Source: CBDUQI01 sp965369325 (GTDB lineage: Bacteria; Pseudomonadota; Gammaproteobacteria; Steroidobacterales; JBCBZW01). Taken from it: DNA of 12,447 bases. A program made the position numbers and the translations under genes. Below, one piece after another: positions 6,501-12,447 of the stretch (positions are counted from its first letter, which is position 1; the number at the start of each line of letters is the position of its first letter). The stretch covers positions 1-12,447 of the forward strand of contig CBDUQI010000174.1 of the NCBI GenBank assembly GCA_965369325.1. Reading direction: 5' to 3'. Below the pieces are notes generated by a model. The model saw only the letters and a list, made by a program, of their open reading frames with translations, did not search any database and was not told the DNA's origin.

Positions 6501-7895
6501 ATGAGCAGTACTACAGTTACCCAAGGTCCGCGACGCCTGCCAGGACGGTTCCTGGCTTGCACGTTGGCGTTTGCGATTTGGCAAGGATTGGCGTGCGGGA
6601 TAGCCGGTGCCGCCGTGGAGGATGGACTCGGTAACGAATGGCGACAATTGGAGGAGACCAAGGGGCTTTACTGGAGCCAAGTCGCCGAGATCTGTCCCAC
6701 AGATGGTGCTACCGCATGTGCCGGGAGCATTGGTGGCGTGGATCTCACCCATTGGGTATGGGCGACGTCGGATCAGGTGGTGCAATTTATGAGTGCGTAC
6801 GAGCCGCTACTGCTGTCTGCTGATCCTCCATTGTTGTCGGGCGAAGATTACTTCTTTTCGGGCATCGCGTTCCTTGGTGTGATGCGCGATACCGGTTTCG
6901 TTTCCGGCTACAACTTCTACAGTGAATGGACCCGTGGAATCACCGCAACCCTGGACGAACTTGGCGTTCCGGTACGCGGCAGCGGGAGTTTCGGGTGGTG
7001 GCCCTATGCCGGCAGTATCGGGGTCTCCGCGTCGGGCGACGTCGACTTGCGCGACAACGATGCCGGTGTGTGGTTATGGCGCGTAATCGGTCCGGACTAC
7101 TCAGCGCCGCAAGTCACCGGGGATGTTCAGGGGGTGCTCAGCGCCAGTGGTTGGTATCTTTCCGACGTTGACATTCATTGGGCTATCGAGGAACCCGATT
7201 CGGCACTCACCGCTGAGATTGGCTGCGACCCCATCACGCTCGCTACCGACACCGCTGCGGTGTCGTTCACCTGCCAGGCAACCTCGCCGGGTGGCACCGG
7301 CGAGGCAACGGTTGAGGTACAACGCGATACGACAGGTCCGGAGGTTACCTGCGATGGGCCGCCTGCGGTGTTCCAATTAGGTGACAGCGGTACCATTTTC
7401 GCGACCGTGTCTGACGCCACCTCAGGCGTCATCTCGGCGTCGGCCAGTACGGCGGTAGATACCTCCAGCGCTGGCGTGTTCAGTGCCGCAGTGACCGGGC
7501 GCGATATTGCCACGAACGAAACCAGTGTGCAGTGCAATTACCAGGTGGTGGTGCCGTTGTGCTTCGGCAAGGTGCCGACTATTGTCGGTACCGGCGGCAA
7601 TGATCAGATTACTGGCACGCCAGGGCGCGACATTATAGTCGGGCTGGGCGGGAACGACACCATCAACGGCGGCGGCGGCGGCGACATTATTTGCGCCGGT
7701 GACGGCAGTGACGTGGTGTACGGCGATGCGGGCCGAGACCTGATTTTCGGTGATGCAGGTAACGACGATCTGAACGGCGGTAGCGGTGGCGATCGCCTGG
7801 ATGGTGGTGCAGGCGATGACAGCATTCGCGGGGACGACGGCAACGATTATTGCACTAGTGGTGAGGTCCGCATGAGCAGTTGCAACGTTTACTGA
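6501..7895 (+). CDS. Secreted protein with Ig-like segments and C-terminal RTX calcium-binding repeats
   Basis: 464 residues. An N-terminal Sec signal peptide (RR followed by a hydrophobic stretch; likely cleavage AGA|AV after residue 37) precedes a ~150-residue domain (45-195). That domain begins EWRQLEETKGLYWSQVAEIC when read in order and ends DNDAGVWLWRV, a pattern I associate with exported proteins of PEP-CTERM-bearing bacteria but cannot name. Two Ig-like beta segments with paired Cys follow (about 200-275 and 278-350; DTTGPEVTCDGPP). Residues 363-451 hold roughly nine RTX nonapeptides (GGxGxDxxx, e.g. GGNDTINGG), which bind calcium and fold outside the cell. A short Cys-containing tail ends the protein. 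RTX proteins usually leave by type I secretion without a signal peptide, so this combination is unusual. The start ATG has GGAGAG at 6489-6494. It converges with glcB, 20 bp apart. Confidence 0.87.
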   Translation: MSSTTVTQGPRRLPGRFLACTLAFAIWQGLACGIAGAAVEDGLGNEWRQLEETKGLYWSQVAEICPTDGATACAGSIGGVDLTHWVWATSDQVVQFMSAYEPLLLSADPPLLSGEDYFFSGIAFLGVMRDTGFVSGYNFYSEWTRGITATLDELGVPVRGSGSFGWWPYAGSIGVSASGDVDLRDNDAGVWLWRVIGPDYSAPQVTGDVQGVLSASGWYLSDVDIHWAIEEPDSALTAEIGCDPITLATDTAAVSFTCQATSPGGTGEATVEVQRDTTGPEVTCDGPPAVFQLGDSGTIFATVSDATSGVISASASTAVDTSSAGVFSAAVTGRDIATNETSVQCNYQVVVPLCFGKVPTIVGTGGNDQITGTPGRDIIVGLGGNDTINGGGGGDIICAGDGSDVVYGDAGRDLIFGDAGNDDLNGGSGGDRLDGGAGDDSIRGDDGNDYCTSGEVRMSSCNVY

Positions 7896-7915
7896 TTTTG
7901 CAAGCGAATACGCGG

Positions 7916-10114
7916 TTACCCGGCAGCCTTCTGCTGACGTCGGTAGCCATGCAGGAGCGGCTCGGTGTAGCCGCTCGGCTGTTCGCGGCCCTTTAGTACG
8001 AGCTCGCATGCCGCTTTGAAGGCCAGACTGGCGTCTAGCGCGGTGGTCATCGGGGTGTAGCCGGCATCGCCTGCATTCTGTCGGTCAACCACGGCGGCCA
8101 TCCGCCGCATAGTTTCCATCACCTGGGCTTCGGTGCAAATGCCGTGGTGTAACCAGTTGGCCATGTGCTGGCTGGAAATCCGGCACGTCGCGCGATCCTC
8201 CATCAGCCCGACGTCGTGGATGTCCGGCACCTTCGAGCAACCGAGGCCTTGATCGATCCAGCGTACGACGTAGCCGAGAATGCCCTGGGCGTTGTTGTCC
8301 AACTCGTCCTGAATCGCCTGCTTACTTAGCGATGAGGCATCCGCCATGATCGGCAATGTCAGGATGTCATCCAGGCTGGCTGGTTTACGCTGCGCCAGTG
8401 CCTGCTGTCGTTTGGCGACGTTAACCTTGTGATAATGCAGCGCATGCAGCGTCGCGCCGGTTGGAGAGGGCACCCAGGCACAATTGGCCCCGGCCAGCGG
8501 GTGCTCCAGCTTATCCCGGTACATTTGTGCCATCTCATCCGGCTTAGGCCACATGCCTTTGCCGATCTGAGCCTTGCCGATGAACCCGGCTGCCAGGCCC
8601 CGGTCCACATTCCAATCCTCATACGCGCCGATCCAGGGCTGCTCTTTCATCTTCGCCTTCGCCACCACCGGCCCCGCCTGCATGCTGGTGTGGATCTCAT
8701 CACCCGTGCGATCCAAAAATCCGGTGTTGATAAAGATGATGCGCTCGCGCGCCGCGGCAATGCATTGGGGCAGATTTACCGTGGTGCGTCGCTCTTCGTC
8801 CATGATGCCCACTTTGAGCGTATTCGTGGGCAGGCGAAGAACTTCTTCCACGCGGGCAAAGAGGTCACAGGCAAGCTCAACTTCTTCCGGGCCGTGCATT
8901 TTCGGTTTTACAATGTACACGCTGCCGGCGGGCGAATTCTGTCCGGGCTTTGCGCCGCGGATATCATGTACCGCGGCAAGCGCGGTCATCATCGCGTCAA
9001 GGAACCCTTCCGGGACCGGTTGCGGCCCGTCCGGATGGTCGAACAGCACGGCGTCACTCATCATCAGGTGGCCAACGTTGCGAGTCAGTAACAAACTGCG
9101 GCCGCGGAGCGTAAGTGCACTCCCATCGGGGGCTGTGTACTCCCGGTCCGCCTTCAGCTTGCGCGTGAGTAGGCGGCCGTTCTTTTCGAACGTTTCTTCC
9201 AGATCGCCCTTCATCAGGCCCAGCCAGTTGCGGTAGACGTTCGTCTTGTCTTCGGCGTCCACCGCCGCGACCGAATCTTCACAATCCTGAATGCTCGTCA
9301 CCGCGGCCTCGACCAGCAGATCCTTTACCCCGGCCCGGTCGTCTTTGCCGATCATGTGCTTACGGTCGATTTGTATCTCAACGTGTAGCCCATGATGACG
9401 CAACAGGACCGCGTGCGGTGCATCCACATCACCCGCGAAGCCGGCCAGTTGGCTCTCCTGCTCGAGTCCGGTCACGCTTTCATCTGCAAGCTCCGCGGTT
9501 AGCCGCGTGCCGTCCATTTGGTACAGCGTCACTTGCGTGTGGCTTGCGTTGCTTAGTGGAAAACAAGCGTCGAGAAATTCGCGCGCAAAGGCAACGACCT
9601 TGGCGCCACGCACCGGGTTGTATTGTGCGCCGGCCTCCGCGCCGTTTTCGTCGCTAATCATGTCGGTGCCGTAGAGCGCGTCGTACAAGCTGCCCCAGCG
9701 GGCGTTGGCGGCGTTCAGGGCGAACCGCGCATTCAACACTGGCACAACCAGTTGCGGGCCCGCTATCGTCGCAATTTCCGCATCGACGTTTGCCGTGCTG
9801 ATGGAGATTTCATCGACAGGCGGCGCCAGGTAACCGATGTGGCTGAGAAACTCGACGTACGCCTGATGATTATGCGGCCCGTCGCGACGGGCTAGATGCC
9901 ATTCGTTTATCTGGTTCTGCAAATATTCCCGGTGCTTCAGCAACTGCGCACACCGTGGCCCGAGGTCTCGGACAATCGCCTCGAACCCGGCCCACACTTG
10001 CTCAGGTGTCAGATCAATGCCCGGCGTCATCTGCTGTTCAACCAAGCGGTGTAATTGCGGCGCGACCCGCAATCCACCATGTGGCACCATCGGCGGCGGT
10101 GGCTTAGCTGTCAC
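7916..10114 (-). CDS. glcB: Malate synthase G
   Basis: 732 residues, near E. coli GlcB (723). It condenses glyoxylate with acetyl-CoA to malate, the second step of the glyoxylate bypass, in the cytosol as a monomeric Mg-dependent TIM-barrel enzyme. Residues equivalent to the known active site are present: Arg345 (LLTRNVGHLM; E. coli Arg338), Glu440 (GIMDEERRT; Glu427), Asp468 (TGFLDRTGDEIHTSM; Asp455), Cys626 (GLGCSKVPD; Cys617) and the catalytic base Asp640 (MEDRATCRISSQH; Asp631). The start is GTG at 10114, backed by AGGGG about 9 bases upstream; the ATG at 10090 lacks a ribosome site and would lose eight residues. It follows aceA by 120 bp on the same strand, so probably the same operon. 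Pairing aceA with the G isoform, not AceB (form A), differs from the E. coli ace operon. Confidence 0.97.
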   Translation of the reverse strand: MTAKPPPPMVPHGGLRVAPQLHRLVEQQMTPGIDLTPEQVWAGFEAIVRDLGPRCAQLLKHREYLQNQINEWHLARRDGPHNHQAYVEFLSHIGYLAPPVDEISISTANVDAEIATIAGPQLVVPVLNARFALNAANARWGSLYDALYGTDMISDENGAEAGAQYNPVRGAKVVAFAREFLDACFPLSNASHTQVTLYQMDGTRLTAELADESVTGLEQESQLAGFAGDVDAPHAVLLRHHGLHVEIQIDRKHMIGKDDRAGVKDLLVEAAVTSIQDCEDSVAAVDAEDKTNVYRNWLGLMKGDLEETFEKNGRLLTRKLKADREYTAPDGSALTLRGRSLLLTRNVGHLMMSDAVLFDHPDGPQPVPEGFLDAMMTALAAVHDIRGAKPGQNSPAGSVYIVKPKMHGPEEVELACDLFARVEEVLRLPTNTLKVGIMDEERRTTVNLPQCIAAARERIIFINTGFLDRTGDEIHTSMQAGPVVAKAKMKEQPWIGAYEDWNVDRGLAAGFIGKAQIGKGMWPKPDEMAQMYRDKLEHPLAGANCAWVPSPTGATLHALHYHKVNVAKRQQALAQRKPASLDDILTLPIMADASSLSKQAIQDELDNNAQGILGYVVRWIDQGLGCSKVPDIHDVGLMEDRATCRISSQHMANWLHHGICTEAQVMETMRRMAAVVDRQNAGDAGYTPMTTALDASLAFKAACELVLKGREQPSGYTEPLLHGYRRQQKAAG

Positions 10115-10194
10115 GATGCGTAACCCCTAACACAGAAATCAGAACGGCACGCCCGAGTATTAACTGACAAGTGCACGGGCCGACTGCGCACATT

Positions 10195-10228
10195 ATCATC
10201 GGGCATGCCGCGGGTGAGCGGCGATGAT
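10195..10228 (-). other. Hairpin in the aceA-glcB intercistronic gap
   Basis: ATCATC (10195-10200) pairs with GATGAT (10223-10228), and inside it GCCGC (10207-10211) pairs with GCGGC (10218-10222) around GGGTGA, with a 6-base bulge on one side. It begins 7 bases after the aceA stop. No T-run follows in the minus-strand transcript, so it may partly terminate or protect the aceA message, allowing unequal aceA and glcB expression. Function is inferred. Confidence 0.35.
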
Positions 10229-10234
10229 GGGCAA

Positions 10235-11524
10235 TTAGCCCGCGCTGGCAAACTGCTCCTCTTCGGTGCTGCCCGAGAGCGCCGTGGTAGAGGCCTGCCC
10301 GGCAGTAATTACGTTCTGGACTGCGTCGAAATAGCCCGTGCCAACAAACGCCTGATGTTTGGTGGCGCGGAAGCCGTTCTTTTCATTGTCGAACTCACGC
10401 TGCTGCATTTGCGAGTACGCGTACATGCCGTCCTGCACATAAGCGCGGCTCAGCTCGAACATCCCCAAATTCAGATTGTGCCAACCGGCCAGCGTGATGA
10501 ACTGGAACTTGTAACCCATCGCGCCCAGTTCCTCGCGGAAGTGCTTCATGGTGTTGTCGTCCAAGTTCGCTTTCCAGTTAAAGGAGGGCGAGCAATTGTA
10601 TGCCAGCAACTGACCGGGGTACTTCGCGTGAATGGCATCGGCGAAGCGCCGCGCCTGCTCAAGGTCGGGGCGTGAGGTTTCGCACCAAATCAGATCCGCG
10701 TACGGCGCATAAGACAGGCCGCGGCTGATGGCCTGATCGAGCCCGGCTTGTACCTCATAGAAGCCTTCGGCAGTGCGTCCGCCGGTGAGGAACTCGCGGT
10801 CGCGCTCGTCGGTGTCTGAGGTGATCAGATTCGCCGCATCCGCATCGGTGCGCGCGATAACCAATGTCGGTACGCCCAGCACATCCGCGGCGAGTCGTGC
10901 CGCGACCAGTTTGTTGATCGCTTCCTGCGTGGGCACAAGCACCTTGCCGCCCATATGCCCGCACTTTTTGGCAGAGGACAGCTGATCCTCAAAATGCACG
11001 CCGGAGGCGCCAGCGGCAATCATCGCTTTCATCAGCTCGAACGCATTCAGGTTGCCGCCAAAGCCAGCTTCTGCGTCCGCAATGATCGGCACCATCCAGT
11101 CGATGTCATCGCTGCCGCCCAGGGCATGAATCTGGTCGGTGCGCATCAGCGCATTGTTAATTCGGGTGACCATTTTTGGCACCGAGTCCACTGGGTACAG
11201 CGACTGGTCAGGATACATTTCGCCGGAGGAGTTACCATCGCCAGCCACCTGCCAGCCTGAGCAGTAGATCGCCTTCATGCCCGCCTGCACTTCCTGCACC
11301 GCCTGATTGCCAGTGAGGGCGCCCAGACCGCAGATCGGGGCCGCATCGCTGTTGACCTGACGCCAGAACTTCTCTGCCCCCAGCCGAGCCAGCGTATGCT
11401 CGATCATGACAGTGCCTCGCAACTTCACCACATCGGCTGCTGCATACTCCCGTGTGACTCCTTGCCAGCGGGGGTTGCTCTCCCACTCCTGCTCCAGTGC
11501 TTTAATCTGTTGTGTGGTGTCCAT
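10235..11524 (-). CDS. aceA: Isocitrate lyase
   Basis: 429 residues, like E. coli AceA (434). It cleaves isocitrate to succinate and glyoxylate, the entry to the glyoxylate bypass, as a cytosolic Mg-dependent homotetramer. The signature KKCGHMGGK (Lys186-Lys194) contains the catalytic Cys188 and His190. ADAEAGFGG (Asp150 onward) and SGWQVAGDGN (89-98) are metal/substrate-binding stretches of the family, and YNCSPSFNW is also conserved. The ATG at 11524 has an AGGA 6 bases upstream (11534-11531). It is first in an aceA-glcB unit and divergent from an XRE regulator, across a 172-bp region with two palindromes that are likely operators. A C-terminal acidic/Ser tail is ordinary variation. Confidence 0.98.
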   Translation of the reverse strand: MDTTQQIKALEQEWESNPRWQGVTREYAAADVVKLRGTVMIEHTLARLGAEKFWRQVNSDAAPICGLGALTGNQAVQEVQAGMKAIYCSGWQVAGDGNSSGEMYPDQSLYPVDSVPKMVTRINNALMRTDQIHALGGSDDIDWMVPIIADAEAGFGGNLNAFELMKAMIAAGASGVHFEDQLSSAKKCGHMGGKVLVPTQEAINKLVAARLAADVLGVPTLVIARTDADAANLITSDTDERDREFLTGGRTAEGFYEVQAGLDQAISRGLSYAPYADLIWCETSRPDLEQARRFADAIHAKYPGQLLAYNCSPSFNWKANLDDNTMKHFREELGAMGYKFQFITLAGWHNLNLGMFELSRAYVQDGMYAYSQMQQREFDNEKNGFRATKHQAFVGTGYFDAVQNVITAGQASTTALSGSTEEEQFASAG

Positions 11525-11622
11525 CGATATTCCTGTCAGTAATAGCTGGGCAGATGAGCCGGGTAGTCCGGGCGTGAGAACTGTGTGATCAAGGAAGATG
11601 ATACGAAATGAACAGCGGGAAC

Positions 11623-11651
11623 TTCACAGAAAGAAATTAACAATGTAAATT
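11623..11651 (+). promoter_or_regulatory. Putative promoter of the XRE regulator, overlapping an operator palindrome
   Basis: TTCACA (11623-11628) is a 5/6 match to -35, followed after exactly 17 bases by TAAATT (11646-11651), a 4/6 match to -10. The -10 sits inside the perfect palindrome at 11643-11657, so a protein bound there would block it, suggesting autorepression. On the other strand TTCACA (11671-11666) with TACATT (11647-11642), 18 apart, could serve aceA; TATCAT nearer aceA is another -10 candidate without a good -35. Confidence 0.4.
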
Positions 11652-11657
11652 TTACAT
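11643..11657. promoter_or_regulatory. Perfect palindrome, candidate operator 1
   Basis: ATGTAAA (11643-11649), a central T, and TTTACAT (11651-11657) make a perfect 7+1+7 inverted repeat in the aceA/regulator divergent region. It overlaps the proposed -10 of the regulator and probably the aceA promoter, so it is the best candidate binding site for the adjacent dimeric XRE regulator. Confidence 0.55.
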
Positions 11658-11665
11658 CTATTGAT

Positions 11666-11681
11666 TGTGAAATTTTACACA
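11666..11681. promoter_or_regulatory. Imperfect palindrome, candidate operator 2
   Basis: TGTGAAATTTTACACA is an imperfect 16-bp inverted repeat (6 of 8 pairs match). It shares the 10-mer AAATTTTACA with the perfect palindrome, 23 bases further on, about two helical turns, which would put two bound dimers on nearly the same DNA face. It lies between operator 1 and the regulator start codon. Confidence 0.45.
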
Positions 11682-11696
11682 AGTAGGCTGCTACCT

Positions 11697-12447
11697 ATGC
11701 CTACGTTGATTCGTCGAGCTCACTTTCTGGGGTCTAAGGTCCGTACGCTTCGCAAGCGTAATGGTATGACTTTGGAGGATTTGTCTGTCCGCTGCATGGC
11801 GGTAGACAAGGATGTAGCACCCTCGGTCTCGTACCTGAGCATGATTGAGACCGGTAAGCGTGTGCCATCCGAAGGGCTGGTAGCCCTATTGGCCGACGTG
11901 CTCCAACGGGAGCCTGCATGGTTTCTGGACGATGACAGCGGCGATTTGACTGGCGATCCAGAGGAGGGCGAGCCCGCCGCCGTGCAAAGCATCGAGCTTG
12001 AGCCCAACGTGCTGTTCACAAGAGAGCAGCTGGGTAAAGCCATTCCCGAGCTGTTGGGCCAAACCGGCACCACAGGGCGCCAATTCGCCCAGTTGCTGAT
12101 CCGTACGTACCAGGAGAAACGTCAAAACGGCTTTCCAGATCTTGAGCGCGCGGCCGAGGAGATTGCTGCACGGGAGTTTCCGCTAAGCGTCCCGGACTTG
12201 CTCGCCATCGCGGCCCGCGTGGGCCTGAAGGTGCGCTGGTTCGAGCGCGACCCGTTTGCGACTGGCGACGCCGATTTTGATCAACGCCGCACGATCGTGC
12301 GTTCATTCTTCGAGGCACCTGGGCAGATTTATCTTAATCGCCACCTGGAGAAGGCCCCGGGACGGCTGAAATACGATCTGGCCAGCCATATTGGGCATCA
12401 GGTGCTGCACGGCGGGGATGGCAACCGCTCAGTGCACACCTCGGGTG
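11697..12447 (+). CDS. XRE-family transcriptional regulator of the glyoxylate bypass, RamB/ScfR/DUF3612-like (3' end outside window)
   Basis: The ATG at 11697 opens a frame that runs off the window after 250 codons. Residues 7-78 are an XRE helix-turn-helix (FLGSKVRTLRKRNGMTLEDLS, then PSVSYLSMIETGKRVPS), with a longer loop between the first HTH helices than in lambda Cro-type proteins. After an acidic linker (80-103), the rest resembles the ligand-sensing part of short-chain acyl/acetate regulators. The segment RLKYDLASHIGHQVLHGG (223-240) aligns with the IrrE/ImmA LAHELGHLLLH motif, but the zinc-binding His and catalytic Glu are replaced (Ser230, His231), so no peptidase activity is expected. 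Being divergent from aceA and separated by likely operators, it probably controls aceA-glcB in response to an acyl-CoA or related signal. A weak TAGG precedes the start by 9 bases. The family name is from memory of similar Vibrio-type genes beside aceA. Confidence 0.85.
   Translation, partial: MPTLIRRAHFLGSKVRTLRKRNGMTLEDLSVRCMAVDKDVAPSVSYLSMIETGKRVPSEGLVALLADVLQREPAWFLDDDSGDLTGDPEEGEPAAVQSIELEPNVLFTREQLGKAIPELLGQTGTTGRQFAQLLIRTYQEKRQNGFPDLERAAEEIAAREFPLSVPDLLAIAARVGLKVRWFERDPFATGDADFDQRRTIVRSFFEAPGQIYLNRHLEKAPGRLKYDLASHIGHQVLHGGDGNRSVHTSG

Noticed and set aside
7590..7855. Tandem DNA repeat or CRISPR-like array
   Set aside because: The periodicity is the protein-level RTX nonapeptide in an intact coding frame; DNA units are not identical and there are no spacers.
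8429..9236. Two overlapping plus-strand open frames of 220 codons each opposite glcB
   Set aside because: They lie entirely antisense to a malate synthase G gene with all catalytic residues intact, and show no domain; they reflect GC-rich codon use.

Overview
The window looks like chromosomal DNA of a Gram-negative, moderately GC-rich bacterium, most likely a gammaproteobacterium (possibly marine or environmental). The evidence is a tripartite RND efflux system with an outer-membrane lipoprotein, a two-domain Ada protein, an isocitrate lyase/malate synthase G pair with a divergent XRE-type regulator, and a VPxPA-CTERM (exosortase-type) surface protein. The genus cannot be named from sequence alone. 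No phage, insertion sequence, CRISPR array, tRNA or rRNA is visible. This is mostly housekeeping and accessory chromosome, not a mobile island.

Layout. (1) 1-2916, + strand: the 3' part of an RND efflux pump gene followed 4 bp later by its NodT-type outer-membrane channel. (2) 3036-4758, + strand: a glutathione S-transferase-like gene and ada, 7 bp apart and probably one transcript; the leader carries a palindrome and a hairpin that covers the GST ribosome binding site. (3) 5007-5600, + strand: a DUF4410-like lipoprotein, perhaps preceded by a translationally coupled 41-codon ORF. (4) 5619-7895: a divergent pair of exported proteins around a 297-bp intergenic region. One (- strand) is a cohesin-like protein with a VPxPA-CTERM sorting tail. 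The other (+ strand) is a signal-peptide-bearing protein with an uncharacterised N-terminal domain, Ig-like segments and RTX calcium-binding repeats. (5) 7916-11524, - strand: aceA then glcB, the complete glyoxylate bypass. (6) 11697-end, + strand: an XRE-family regulator, cut by the window edge, divergent from aceA.

How the parts work together. aceA and glcB turn isocitrate plus acetyl-CoA into succinate and malate, allowing growth on acetate or fatty acids. The divergent regulator resembles the short-chain-acyl/acetate regulators (RamB/ScfR-like, DUF3612-type), and the 172-bp intergenic region holds two related AT-rich palindromic sites that are good candidates for its operators. The RND/NodT pair exports toxic compounds. 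GST and Ada may form an alkylation/electrophile response unit. The cohesin/VPxPA-CTERM and RTX proteins probably belong to the cell surface or extracellular matrix.

The least explained parts are the secreted pair with its shared intergenic region, the regulator with a degenerate metallopeptidase-like motif, and the paired operator palindromes.
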